The position numbers and the translations under genes were made by a program. 64,000 nucleotides of DNA from NCBI GenBank assembly GCA_907165275.2, contig OU015654.1, forward strand, positions 13,905,501 to 13,969,500, written 5' to 3'. Position 1 is the stretch's first letter. Each line of letters starts with the position of its first letter. The notes under the pieces were generated by a model that saw only the letters and a list, made by a program, of their open reading frames with translations, was not told the DNA's origin and searched no databases. Source of the stretch: Zygaena filipendulae (taxonomy: Eukaryota; Arthropoda; Insecta; Lepidoptera; Zygaenidae). Shown here piece by piece: positions 10,001-20,602 of this stretch.

Positions 10001-13000
10001 ATAAATTATAAAGAGCAAAAGTTTGTGAGTTTGTGATGTTGTCGGGGGTAATCTCCGGATCTACTGAACCAATTTTGAAAATTCTTTTACTTATTCCTAT
10101 AAGTGAACTCAGCTGAGTGTCATAGGGTACTTTTTATTCTGGAATTCCCGCGGAAAATTTGGAGTTCCCGCGTGAATTCTGGAGTAGAAATTACTACGGG
10201 GGAACAGCTATCTCTGGATCTATTGAACCATTTTTGAAAATTCTTTAACTTATAGGAAGCTACAGTGATACTGAGTGACATAGGGTACTTTTCATCCTGG
10301 AATTCCTGCGGGAACTTCGGAGATTGTAAGTTTGTGAGATTTTAGGGCGTGATCGCAAGATCTACTGAACCAATTTTGAAAATTTTGAAAATTCTTTCAT
10401 TTATAGGAAGGTAAAGTGATCCTTGGTGACATAGGGTACTTTTTATCCCGTAATTCTCGCGTAAACCCCGAAATTACCGCGGGTGAAATCGCGGCGGTCA
10501 GCTAGTATCAGTGTAAAGCTTTGCTTATTAAGCCCTGTGTGTTAATGTTCAAGAATAATTATTATTACAGTCGTAATATTTATATTCGCGTGAGTTTTGA
10601 GACTCGTTATATAAACTACTTATATACAGCTATGAAATATGAAACCATTTAAAAAATTTAAAAATATCAAAGGTTATATAAATATTATATTATTTATATG
10701 CAAATTAGTAATCGACACAACTAGAACAATTCACTAATGAGTTTGATAATGATATCCTGCTGAGAAAAGCAGTTAATCTCTTATAAAAGTCAATTAAAAT
10801 TCAGAAATTGGCTACTTGACTAAATTTTTTTTAGTCCGTCGTGTAGATTGATAAAAAATATTAAACACGTATTTTTTTTTCTTTTTTTACGTAATCAAAA
10901 AATAACGGCGATACATTGAGTTGAAATTTCACGTGACATCACAACCCGGTGCAGTTTTTACGGGGCTTATACTGTATAATGACGTCACGAGCCCCCCACC
11001 CTAAAATTTAATACGCTTTATCTATGTTTATTTTCATTTATTTGAAAAATCTAAATATACGTGTCTATTATTTTTTTATTTCCCAACTGACGGACTAATT
11101 AGAATTTTGATTTTCATACTCCAGAAAATACCCAATTCTTTATTACTTGGGATTGGTTGTTACATTACTTGTCATTGTCAGCAGATTCTTCTATAAATGA
11201 CATAACTTGATTTGTAAATATGTGTTGTGCATAGCAAGTTGCATGTGCAAGTTAGACATAAGCAAGAAAAGTGTAAGAACTTGGATTAAATACATAATAT
11301 GCAATAAACACGCAACACATCATTAACATCAATGAGAAGAGAGAAGTTATCCCATAGAAATCTTTCAGCTAGTGTTCATAAATAATTTACCTGGCCGAAG
11401 TTCCCTTGCCCCAATAACGTCTGCAATCTAAGCTTATTTCTCGGAAACTCCCACTTCTGATCCGGCTTCGTCGGTGTTGGCAGAGGCGGTCGAGCTACTG
11501 GCGTTATCGGTGACTCTTTCTTTATATCGCCGTCTTCGAAGTAACCTTCGTATTCTGTGTCTATATCTTTGGTTTTTTTATTTAAAATATTCCTTAAAAT
11601 AAAAACAATTATCGCAGTAACTGGCAACACGCCGAATCCAGCCAAGACGTAAGATGCTGTGTAGCTCTTTTCAGCTTCTATGAGGACCTCCCCGTTCTGT
11701 GACGTCGGATGTTCAATTTCATTACCTATAGTGTTATTCGTAGTCTTGCTCGTATTGCTCGGAATAGATGCATTTACTGGTTTTATTTGTGGTCTGTAGA
11801 TAGATTCTGAAGACGTTTTTGAAGTTGCAGTAACAGGTACGAATGGGCGGGAGCTTTCAGTTGTTTTTGTTACTGCGGCTTCCGTAGACTGTGCGATTGT
11901 AGCCTGAGCTGCTACGGTTGGTGTTTCAAGAGTAAATGTTACGATTGGTTGTTCACTTTGTTCACTAGCTGTTAATGTTGGTAGGGGCGTCGTAGAAGTG
12001 GTTGAAGTGGTAGTAGTGGTAGTGGGTCTTCGTCGCTTTTTGGGTCTTATTGTACTACTACTAGGCAAGCTCTCGTAATCATCCTGTCGAAACGGATTTA
12101 TAAGTCTCTCAGGTAACCTAGAAGTCGCTTCATTTTTCAAATCGGGAGCCATGTTATTTGATAATTCACTTGCAATAGGAATATCGCTAGGTTTATCTAC
12201 TATCATAGTCGATGTTAAACTAGGACTGTAATTGTAACTGCTTTCTGTGGTTGTAGTACGAATCCTTATTCTATGTCGGGGATTTCTCGTTGTAGTTAAT
12301 GGGGCCACTGTTGTAGTTTCAGTATCGTTTACGAGAATTATTTTTGGAATAGTACTGTTATCTAACACTGAAATTGTATCGACCAGTGTGCTATTGCTGA
12401 CATCTTTACCCATAGCGTCAGTTTTATTTTGTCCTTTCATTGAAGAAGTAATAGATATTGATGTTACTACTGCAGTGTAAACTGAAGTAGATGCTTTTTC
12501 TGTAGTAGAATTGACATCTGAATTTGTAGTAGTGATTTCAGTGCTGGATGTCGTTACTCTTTGGGGTCGACGACGTAAGTTTAAGTAATTTCTGGTGAAA
12601 TTTCGGGGGCCTGCAGTCGTATCTACTCTAATGAGAAAATTTTCTTTTGCAATGCCTGTGTTGTTTGTGTCAGTACCATCTTTTATAGGATCAATCAAAC
12701 TAAAATTGCTGTTTTGTATTACCAGCTCAGTTTGATTTAACTGAGAAATAGGAGATGAGCTACTCGATAATGGAGATATAGTCGTAGATGTATATCTTCT
12801 ATAAGCATTTACTAAACCCACGTGCCTAGCCGGAGCGGGTCCTTTTACAGTATTTCTTACTTTATTTTTCTCAATTACATTCTTAACAACAGATACGTCC
12901 ATATCTTCATTAATTTCTTCTTCGTTAGCGCTTGTATTTCTAGATTTCTCAGTAGCAGAGTACCTAGAATTGAATTTCCTTTTTTCTGGTGGTGGAGCTA

Positions 13001-14271
13001 TGAAATTGATCGACTTAGTTGAAGCAGATAACAAAGGTGAGCTAGTCAAATTATCGCTAATACCTGACCCACCAATTTTCTGGCCAAAATAAATGAAAGG
13101 AGCCATTTCTTCTGCAGGCAACTCAGACTCTAATGGACGAAAGTGATTATAAATTTCATCAGACATAAATAAAGTGTTGTTTCCCTTATCTTTGTCAGTT
13201 TCTGCTTTTTCGAAATTAGTTTCTTTATTACCTCCATTACTAGTTATGGTGGAAGTAGTAACATCTGTATTTGTCACCACTTCTTCGATTGTTATATTTT
13301 CGTTAGTAGATTTTGTCAAATTGTTAATAACTGTCGTTGATTCAATTGTAAGAGATTTTTCACTGTCATTAGTTTCATTAGACTGTGCACTTGTGGTAGG
13401 TGAAATACTGTCAGTATCTGAGTAATTAAGTAAATAAAGTCCATGGTTTGACTCATCAACTTGAAACTCTTCGTCAGGTTCTAGAATCACTTCACGGTCA
13501 AGTCCCTCGGGTGGAATATAAACAATGCCAGCCTCTATGGCTTTTTCTATTATATCCTCAGCTCTACTATTTAGAATCGTTTTTCTTCTATTATTTAAAA
13601 AACCAGCTCTACTTCTATTTTCTTGAAATATCTTCGGTACAAACAAATGTTTGACTTCTTGTGGTTTTAAATCCTGCTGTATGATATGAGTGCCGTTGGC
13701 TGTTGTTACTTTAATGGAGGGAGATTCACTGCTGGTATTTTCAAGAGTAAACCTTTGTATTACAGAATTGTTGGAATCTCGAATCTCCACCTCACCGACG
13801 CTTGTCGAATTTCTGAAATAGAAAAAGAAAAAACAATGAAAGAGTAAAACTAGATGTTAGAAAAGCTTCTAAGAACAACGGACAAAACTATTATTTTAAT
13901 ATTTTTACTTTGTTTGAAAAAATACTTTGATTATTTATTTCGAACAGTTTCAGCATTAACAATTAATATTTATTTAGCAACGTTCCTCATTCGGTAAGTT
14001 AATAGTTCCTACATTTTTATTGGTTTCATTATTTCGATTGTGTCTGGTCCTGCAGTTTTCTTTGTGATATACGTTGTCTAGTAGCGGCTGAGTAAACGTT
14101 GTTTAAGCTAGACTCACTTGTTGGCTCTGCTCGCTAATGAGGCTATTGTGTTGATGTGCGACGCGAGTCTTCCGCTTAGCATTTGCCTGCGTCGGGCACG
14201 CAGCAGTGACAGCAGCTGAGAATCCCTCGTTGCGTTTCCATTGCTTTGCGTCACTGCCCTCCTGACGCCAC
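6663..14271 (-). CDS. Receptor tyrosine kinase, Cad96Ca/Tie-like (six exons, N-terminus missing)
   Basis: Six minus-strand exons (14271-14118, 13812-11391, 9770-9584, 9092-8920, 8033-7811, 7015-6663) have AG/GT borders and matching phases. Together they give 1,169 residues plus a stop. Order: unique N-terminal part (1-51), Thr/Ser/Asn-rich ectodomain with many N-glycosylation sequons (52-771), one membrane helix (about 772-790), a Pro-rich juxtamembrane stretch, then a kinase domain: GQGNFGQV loop, VAVK lysine about 880, alpha-C Glu about 897, Met gatekeeper about 927, HRDLAARN about 981-988, DFG about 1001, APE about 1024-1026. The C-tail holds several tyrosines ([14 protein letters not shown]). 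It should phosphorylate tyrosines at the plasma membrane; ligand and pathway are unknown. The kinase resembles insect Cad96Ca (stitcher), but no cadherin domain is seen. The long Thr-rich ectodomain may fit Drosophila Tie better. I cannot choose between them. No signal peptide or start ATG is visible, so upstream exon(s) are missing. Confidence 0.88.
7091..7359 (-). mobile_element. GACGTCAC-type MITE, internally deleted (RTK intron)
   Basis: Same family in reverse orientation: begins GGCATGTTGACTAAT and ends AGTCGTCAACATCCC. Only one TGACGTCA remains because the second palindrome is lost with a central deletion. It lies in the intron between the last two kinase exons. Confidence 0.7.
7478..7515. 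repeat. 38-bp perfect palindrome (RTK intron)
   Basis: ACGTTATTATGTAAAATAA is followed directly by its exact reverse complement without a loop, in the intron 7016-7810. Confidence 0.9.
7811..8033 (-). CDS. RTK exon: catalytic loop, DFG, activation loop, APE
   Basis: This 223-bp, very GC-rich exon has acceptor TCGACCAG|ATCGTG and donor CTCG|GTATGT. It encodes [29 protein letters not shown] and [19 protein letters not shown]. The catalytic Asp (HRD) and metal-binding Asp (DFG) are both present. The stretch between DFG and APE ([20 protein letters not shown]) contains no tyrosine. Upstream in the intron lies a LINE 3' end at 8092-8416. Confidence 0.88.
8092..8416 (+). mobile_element. LINE 3' end in RTK intron
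   Basis: Shares TGCACCGCCAAGTGAGCTCT, GGTTGACTGGCAGAGAATGC and the GTACCATGATGTGCAT end with 54756-54908, ending in AAATAAATTA. A 120-bp stretch (8150-8285) is absent from the other copy. Confidence 0.6.
8920..9092 (-). CDS. RTK exon: hinge and alpha-D/alpha-E
   Basis: This 173-bp exon has acceptor CACTTCCAG|AACC and donor AAGGGG|GTAATT. It completes the split Glu codon and encodes [20 protein letters not shown] through DYIASKG. The residue before the hinge Glu is Met, a methionine gatekeeper. The region between alpha-D and alpha-E is extended ([18 protein letters not shown]), which resembles the kinase insert of FGFR/Cad96Ca-type kinases. Confidence 0.87.
9150..9410 (-). mobile_element. Degenerate Helitron-like copy (RTK intron)
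   Basis: GCAGGAATTCCGGAATAAAAAG at one side and GACTAGTTAAGGCGTGAAAG at the other, with unrelated sequence between them. Confidence 0.4.
9584..9770 (-). CDS. RTK exon: kinase N-lobe (VAVK lysine, alpha-C)
   Basis: This 187-bp exon has acceptor TTCCAG|GTATGG and donor CAAG|GTAATA, entering at phase 0 and leaving at phase 1. It encodes [15 protein letters not shown] through LACCTEQ. It holds the ATP-anchoring lysine in LVAVKTIKE and the alpha-C glutamate in ELLHEIYIM. The flanking intron 9771-11390 (1.6 kb) contains a three-unit Helitron-like array and a GACGTCAC-type MITE. Confidence 0.87.
10000..10504 (+). mobile_element. Helitron-like element with three internal body copies (RTK intron)
   Basis: Three successive copies of GATCTA(C/T)TGAACCA..TTGAAAATTC followed by CATAGGGTACTTTT and the GGAATTCC(C/T)GCGG core (starts about 10060, 10197 and 10359). 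Only the last has a proper hairpin and CAGCTAG end. Confidence 0.65.
10806..11137 (-). mobile_element. GACGTCAC-type MITE (RTK intron)
   Basis: The subfamily with AATTGGCTACTTGAC / TACCCAATT ends. One palindrome is intact (TGACGTCA) and the other has a substitution (TGACATCA). It lies in the 1.6-kb kinase intron. Confidence 0.7.
11391..13812 (-). CDS. RTK exon: mucin-like ectodomain, transmembrane helix, start of kinase
   Basis: A single 2,422-bp exon encodes nearly the whole ectodomain, the membrane helix ([19 protein letters not shown]), the juxtamembrane region and the first kinase strand ending GQGNFGQ. The acceptor is CTATTTCAG at 13815-13813 and the donor CAG|GTAAAT at 11391/11390, phase 0. 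The ectodomain is rich in Thr, Ser and Asn with many NxS/T sequons and Thr runs, which suggests an extended, O-glycosylated stalk. Several basic clusters (for example PKKRRRP) sit directly before Thr runs. The juxtamembrane part contains EYEGYFEDG and PPLPTPTKP, a possible SH3 or phosphotyrosine docking region. A GTG at 13790 is in frame but is not a start: the frame continues upstream to the splice acceptor. Confidence 0.88.
14118..14271 (-). CDS. RTK exon: N-terminal ectodomain segment (first exon found)
   Basis: This small exon is too short to stand out by ORF length. On the minus strand an acceptor (TTACCTTACAG) precedes GTGGCGTCAGG, and a GTGAGT donor follows ...GCCAACAA. Read with a 2-nt start phase it has no stop and encodes about 50 residues beginning [20 protein letters not shown]. 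It ends in a split Lys codon (AA|A) that is completed exactly by the next exon. It is Arg/Ser-rich with NAT and NST sequons and has no signal peptide, so at least one exon with a 1-nt end phase must precede it. The 305-bp intron at 13813-14117 separates it from the large exon. Confidence 0.75.
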
Positions 14272-14301
14272 CTGTAAGGTAATAGAAATTATTCGTTTAT
14301 A

Positions 14302-14575
14302 ACTCGACGACCCGATTGGCGCAGTAGGTCACCCACCATGCTAATCAAGAGGTTCCGGGTTCGATTTTCGGTGGAGGTGTACTTTGTGTGATGAACACAG
14401 GGTTCCACTTTCCAGTCTGGTTCTGTTTATATTATATATAGTATAATATGTATAATATATATGTAATTCTATATAGCATAATGTACCACATTTCCTTGGT
14501 TTCCACGACAGCTAATAAGTAGATCTATGTATGTGTTGTGAACTGGATTATTATTATTTTATTATTATAATTTTT
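14302..14575 (+). mobile_element. tRNA-derived SINE
   Basis: A tRNA-like head with A box (GATTGGCGCAGTAGGTCACC) and B box (GGTTCCGGGTTCGATTTTC) is followed by a unique body (CACAGGGTTCCACTTTCCAG) and an (ATT)-rich tail near 14550-14575. Same family as the copy at 36520-36781. It lies just upstream of the first recognised kinase exon. Confidence 0.7.
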
Positions 14576-15356
14576 TTTAATGATGTATGTAACGATCGAT
14601 CACATAAACCATCATTATACGATAAACTCAAAAGGGAAAAAGGGACAACCCTTTAAAACTGTGATTGCTCCACATTTCATTCGATTATCGACAGTTGGTT
14701 ACCTAATAACTTTGATGAACCAAAAACAAAGACGTAATACAGTACAAAAATAAGGATTAAGTATGTATTGTCACGCAAAATTTGTTGTTTGGAAACGCGT
14801 TTAAAAATTATTAAAAAAACCAAAACCTGTATGATTTAAAACTAGTTTCCCCAATTCTCTTCAGTGTATGTTATTTGATATGTTTACACCAAATCAGATA
14901 ATAAAGTACCCGTACACGTAATATATTTATTGATATCAAATTAAATATTTCTAAAAAAAGAACATTTCTATCAGCTCAGAGTGATCTATTAGTATGTTGT
15001 TCAAAAAACATAATTTCAAACATAAACAATATGCTTAACTTCTCTAATTCTCATTTGTTGCTTTAACTTATTTCTATTACGTCTGCGGTATTAATTTGTT
15101 ATTTGTCAATTGAATCTTTTCAGCTGTAGATCCATAATAAATCACCAGCTGTTGGATCATTAGTATAGTCTTAGCTAGAATCAATAAATATGAAGCAATC
15201 CACACAATGCAAGTGGCGTGATGGACGCAGAATGGTGGTTGTCCACGCAATTAATCGTTGAAAGGTAGTGCCATGAGTTTTTCGAGCAGGTTTCAATTAT
15301 CATGTTACAACGCAATGGCAGTTCTCTTATTTTTGTTTTTTCTCTTCATCTCGTCA

Positions 15357-15562
15357 CTGGCCCCCGCGGTTTCAGCCGTGGTAATTTCGGAGTTCCTGTT
15401 GGAATTTCGGGATAAAAAGTGCCCAAATGTCACTCGAGACTACCATAGCTTCTATTAGTGAAAGAATTTTCAAAATTGGTTCAGTAGTTCCAGAGATTAC
15501 CCTCTTCAACGTCACAAACTCTCACAAACTTTAGCTCTTTATAATAGATATTAGTATAGATT
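15357..15562 (-). mobile_element. Helitron-like, complete
   Basis: CCCCCGCGGTTTCAGCCGTGG start and TTTATAATAGATATTAGTAT end. Confidence 0.62.
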
Positions 15563-15849
15563 AAATGTCTTAAAATGTATATCAATGTTCTGTGCTAAAA
15601 TTTTCGCTGAAATAATAGCTCTGCCAGTGTTTTGCTTGTAACTGTATATAAAATACTGCATAGTTACTATTACAATAAGATCCCAATGTGTGGCGCATAA
15701 AGGTTTTCTTGACTTTATTTCACATTTATGTCTTTGGTTAGATGTCTGATATTTGCATTGGATTGTAGTCTATTTATAGATGTGTAAACACTATACATCC
15801 TTATCTTTCTTTCCATTTTTTTTAACGTGCAACTAATCTCATGGTAGGT

Positions 15850-16012
15850 GTCCATAACGAGCCGGCGGCGCACGCGCAGCCTTCACCCACTAGTTCAATA
15901 TGGCGGCGTGAGTTGAAACAATGGACGAGTCATTAGCAGCCACAGTCGGATGGCAACAATCGCCCTTGACATGCGCCGGCGACGGCGACGGCTGAAGAAA
16001 GTGACAAGTGAT
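15850..16012. other. GC-rich unique island, possible promoter or 5' exon
   Basis: This stretch (CGAGCCGGCGGCGCACGCGC and CGCCGGCGACGGCGACGGC) is far more GC-rich than its surroundings and matches no repeat here. On the minus strand a short frame reads MSRAIVAIRLWLLMTRPLFQ before a stop. It is hydrophobic but has no donor. It sits 1.6 kb upstream of the first kinase exon found. Confidence 0.25.
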
Positions 16013-16913
16013 TATGGACCTAACTTACAAAATCTACCGCTTCTATTAAAGCCATCATTAATTTAACCACACCGTTTACCAACTGCTATCCTGACCTCAA
16101 CGCCTTAATAATAATGATACATAATAATAATAATATTGTTTATTTCCTGATAAAAAGATTCATTACAATAAGTAGTGAAAAGTAAAATAAATCTTTTAAG
16201 CTTAAAAAAAGAGTTTTTTTGCGGGAATCAAAGATGGCGGTGTGGTTCATTTATTTTCATGTCGATAAAAAACTGTTAAAAATGGATTTTGTTGTATTAG
16301 AAGATGCTTTATTGGACAATAATTTTCACATTGACGGTTTTTTACGTGCTCAAGAAGATATATGACATTTCGAGCTGATTTCTTCGGTTAACTCCAAGAG
16401 CTCCGAGAAAGTTCTTGCAAGCTATAGTCCGTGGCTTGCAATTTCAAACCGTACAACGAAGCATTTAAAAAAAAACCATTAATCTATTGATCTAATTAAT
16501 TTTACTTGAAACTGGCTTATATGTGAAAGTCTATAAAAAAGAAGAAAGTTTAAAAAAACAATTATCACCATCACCATATCAGCCGAAGGACGTCCTAACG
16601 ACCGCTCCCGCGCTTCCAGCATCCAATGGCAATAAAAACTAATACCAATTTTAAATTTATAATACGCGGTTCAAAGAATCAATATTAGAAATCGGAGTTT
16701 GAAATAAAGTTACCAAACACTTCTAATAACACCAGCTATCTGCCAGTGAAAATCCCGTTAAAATCGGTCCAGCCGTTTCAGAGATTAGCCGGAGCAAACA
16801 GACAGACAGACAGAAAATTTTTAATTATTTACTTTTTTATGTACCTTTTGTGCTTTCATGCATTTAGTGAAAAGCTGTTGATTTGAAATTACATACAGGC
16901 ACTTCAATTTTAT

Positions 16914-17153
16914 TTGGACATAGATAAGCAATAGTGTGTTAACCCACACTGTAGAAATTTTGAGAAAAATCGTGTTTTAAAAGTAGGAGCGCCATTTTGT
17001 GTCAACATTTTTTATGTTTATTATTTAGTTACATATTTAAGCAATGTAATAAGGTAAACATATAATTAAAAATCGTTCCCTAACTCTCAATAAATTGTTC
17101 TGAATCGATAACTTAATTTTGTGGGTTAACATGTTATTGCTTATCTGCGTCCA
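16914..17153. mobile_element. MITE with TGGAC..GATAAGCAATA ends
   Basis: Inverted ends TTGGACATAGATAAGCAATA and TGGACGCAGATAAGCAATAA (right end reversed), with GTTAACCCACA inside both. About 240 bp, reverse orientation to the copies at 22118 and 54068. Confidence 0.72.
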
Positions 17154-17779
17154 TTTATATGTATTGTTACCTATAGATATTACTATGGATTTTGACAATT
17201 CAAATATTCGTAACTCCTCTTTCCGTTATAAAGCGATGTTACAATAGCATTGCTATTATTGCATTAATTGAATAGATAATTTTTATTTATTGTGTAGGTA
17301 TACGTGTCCAAGCACAATTAGTTTTGCGTGACGAAACATTAGCAATTTCTTACAATACAATTTGAAATCAGACTATCCAACGAAATCGTGAAAATCTAGT
17401 TTAATTATTTTCGGTAGTTTTTGCGTGATGGGCGTGAAAACAGAAAAACAGAGAAAAAATTATAAAAATCATTAGAATTCAGCTCCAAAATATGTTGCAG
17501 ACTAATTACATAACTTAACTGTTCACAGATAGAAGGCATTTTGTAAACTATACTGGGGCATAAAATGCCGCTGTTTCGAATTTACGAGCTTCCTAGCGTG
17601 GTAGGTTATAGGTTTGAACTATAACCTTAACTAAGGGTAGTGGTACCGATATGGAGTTATACTAATTATACAATTTAAAACTATTAAACAAAAATTTAAA
17701 ATATTAAAAAAGCACGTCTGAAGGTAGGTACAGATATTTGAAAGAGAATAATGGTTTTAATATCGCTAGCAAAAGTGCA

Positions 17780-17999
17780 ATTTCTAAATTCTATTTAGTC
17801 CGTCAATTAGATAAAAAAAGAAACACGTACATTTTGCCTTTTTAAATTAATGAAAAAATATTAAAGTATGTGCGTTTTATATAAATATATAAACCGCATT
17901 AAAGTTTAGGAGTGGGGGCGTCACATGTAGGTACTATACCTAATATTTTTTTATGAATCAACAGGATAGACTAAAAACAAAAATTTAGTCAAATAGTCT
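17780..17999 (+). mobile_element. Degenerate GACGTCAC-type MITE
   Basis: Recognisable by TTTAGTCCGTCAATTAGA at 17794, the GCATTAAAGTTTAGGAGTGG segment and TTTAGTCAAATAGTC at the end. The palindromes are decayed (only GCGTCAC). Confidence 0.5.
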
Positions 18000-19349
18000 A
18001 TGACTACCATTTTTAATGTACCCATATTTATCTCAAAGAATTAAATCGTCGTAAACTTGTTGGTTATGTATGCGTAATTAACTTTCTAACGCACGCGGTA
18101 GAAATAAAAGAATTACGTATAGGAAATGAAGACATCAATAACTGTGCGTATCACAAAGCACGCGTCGTCACATATTCGTCACGGCCGATCGCTTGACCAC
18201 AGAGAGCCCTAAAAGTTGTTGTGTAATAGTGACATAACGGTCACTTGTAACTGTATTTCACTGATTATAGTTACAATCTCGGGCGTGGTTGCTCATACGC
18301 GCTCAAATTATTAAAACCCATATTTTATTGATGGTAGGTAAATAAAAATACTACTACTCTTTTAAGGATTACATTAATATAATTTTGCTATTTTCTATCT
18401 TTAGAATAAGCGTAAGCTAAGAAATTTTCAATTTCATTCTAATAACACGTATAAAAATATTCTTTGATAATTTCGGCTCCTCAATGAAAATAAAAGCAGT
18501 ACCTACCTATGTGCCAGTGCTTCAAAATGCTATATATATAAGATATAAAATTTTAATTACGCACACTCCCTTTTAATTATATTCGTAACACTTCTCTATA
18601 ATTAATTACGAACTCTATGACAAGCGATTGTAATAATTACAAGAGTTACACCTTTTAATTGCAATGTAATTATTTTTGTTACATTTTTAATTATTTATCT
18701 GAGGTGTTAATTGTCATTAAGTTGGTCAATTTATGCATGACAAGGTCATATCTCATAATATGTTTATAAATTAAATGTAACGCCTTTTTGTTGGAAATAA
18801 GAGGCGTAAAATTAAACCCTTAGGGTTTAGCTCAATTTTTACGAATATTTAATAAATTCAATTTTTTAAATATGCTTAATTATTTACGTCAATGTAACGT
18901 TACAAATATTTTTTAGATACAGTAACTTACGTATGCGATGATAATCCAATATTAAACCTTCCTACTAAATTATTACTGTCTATCTACTGAAAAAGTGAAG
19001 GAAGTCCAAAAAAAATTAATGTCAAACGCAATCTAAATGAGTGGGTCCAATATACGTAGGTACCTATATGTGATAACACTGTGGAGGCTATACGGATTAA
19101 ACGTAAACAGCTTAATGATACTCTAGTTTTAAAACTGTACCTAAATGGCCGAGTAGTTTATCGCCACTTAGTACTTACATTGTTTTAGTAAGAGGGTTTA
19201 CGGCCTGGGAAAATTCACTCTTGCGCAACTATAGGTACAGTGCGGGCACGTAAAATGGTACGGATTTCGACCGAGAAACAAGTATTATTATTAATATCAA
19301 ATCATAAAATTCTGAGACACTATACAATAACATAGTCGTACCTCTATAT

Positions 19350-19548
19350 GTATACTAATATTATAAAGAGGAAAGATTTGATTTTTTGTTTGTTTGTCAC
19401 GATTTAACTCAAAAACTACAGGACCGATTTAAAAAAATTCACCATTAGAAAGTTACATTATCCCTGAGTAACATAAGCTATATTGTAATCCGGAATTCAT
19501 GCGGGAACTCCGAAATTAACGCAGGTGAAACTACGGGGAACAGCTAGT
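19350..19548 (+). mobile_element. Helitron-like, complete
   Basis: TATACTAATATTATAAAGAGG start and GGGGAACAGCTAG end. It is the best intact match to the Helitron split at 39977-43207. Confidence 0.75.
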
Positions 19549-20087
19549 ATTTAATAAAGACAGTTTATTTAGCTAATAGAATTTAATCAGTTTTCAATTT
19601 TACTTTATTTCGGGAAACTCTTTGTTTTACTGGGATAAAGATATCTTATGTATAAATCACAGTCATAAATTATTATATTTTCTATTTGGAAATAATTCCA
19701 TTTTAAAAATATTCATGGAACCGTCTTAAGTTTAATTGCATACGTATTTTAGTTTAATCACATCTTAGCGCTCCGATGGCCACAGACTCGTTAGCTTGTT
19801 AGCACACAGGTAGACACCGGCCACCTATCAACTGACCACTTAACTGGAACGGATCTCTATGAGTTTGTCCGCTTGGCATTACCACATTCACCATAAAAGA
19901 TCGATGACCGAGTTTAAGAGCAGTTCGAGATTAGATCATCTAGGGGCCCTTATTCTACTATGACCAACATCATCCCTAGCATAAAATGCGTGTCCCAAAA
20001 ACACCATCACAAACGCTCCAGATGCCAAAATATTATAAACTAAGTGTTCACCCGCGGTTTCATCTGTCTCGCTCTCATCATTGTCAT

Positions 20088-20602
20088 AATTGGGTATTCT
20101 CCGGGGTATGAAAATCAGAATTCTAATTAGTCCGTCAGTTAGAACTTAATGAAAATAAACATAGATAAAGCGCATTAAAGTTTAGGGTGGGGGACTCGTG
20201 ACGTCAATATCCTACTAATATTATAAACGCGAAAATTTGTAAGAATGTATGGATGGATGGATGGATGGATGGATGTTTGTTACTCTTTCACGCAAAAACT
20301 ACTAAATCGATTTAAATGAAACTTTACCATAATATAGCTTATACATCAGATTATCACATAGGGTACTTTTTATCCCGGAATTCCCGTGGGAACTCTGAAA
20401 TTAACGCGGGTGAAACCGCGGGGCACAACTAGTTCAGTATAAGCCCTACACAAACTGCACCGGGTTGGGACGTCACGCGAAATTTCAACTCAATGTATCG
20501 CCGTTATTTTTTGATTACGTCAAAAAAAAGAAAAAATACTTGTCCAATATTTTTCATTAATCTACAAGACGCACTAAAACAAAATTAGTCAAATAGCCTA
20601 TT
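20088..20602 (+). mobile_element. GACGTCAC-type MITE interrupted by a Helitron
   Basis: A MITE of the family also seen at 4138, 10806, 21161, 24207, 31400 and 61700. It begins AATTGGGTATTCTCCGGGGT and has the TAGTCCGTC motif, one TGACGTCA and the AAATTTCAACTCAATGTATC segment. It is split at 20210-20432 by a Helitron. Confidence 0.75.
20210..20432 (+). mobile_element. Non-autonomous Helitron with exact boundaries (nested in MITE)
   Basis: It starts TCCTACTAATATTATAAACG, carries a (GGAT)n microsatellite at 20248-20273, the CCCGTGGGAACTC core and a GCGGGTGAAACCGCG hairpin, and ends CACAACTAG. The interrupted MITE supplies the empty site: ...GACGTCAATA|TTCAGTATAAG..., so insertion was between A and T without target duplication, as expected for a Helitron. 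Confidence 0.85.

Larger units (their letters stand above)
14576..19345. other. Largely non-coding; intron or upstream region of the RTK gene
   Basis: AT-rich sequence with the separately listed Helitron (15357), MITEs (16914, 17780) and GC island (15850). Around 16270-16350 a 27-codon frame (MDFVVLEDALLDNNFHIDGF) may be a relic of an unknown gene or element. Nothing else found. Confidence 0.4.

Noticed and set aside
13788..13790. GTG as start of the large RTK exon
   Set aside because: The frame is open upstream to a splice acceptor and continues in phase into the exon at 14118-14271, so this is an internal Val codon.
15258..15458. 66-codon frame with hydrophobic LLFLFFLFISSLAPAVSA
   Set aside because: It looks like a signal peptide, but its second half is the Helitron starting at 15357. 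No gene continues from it.
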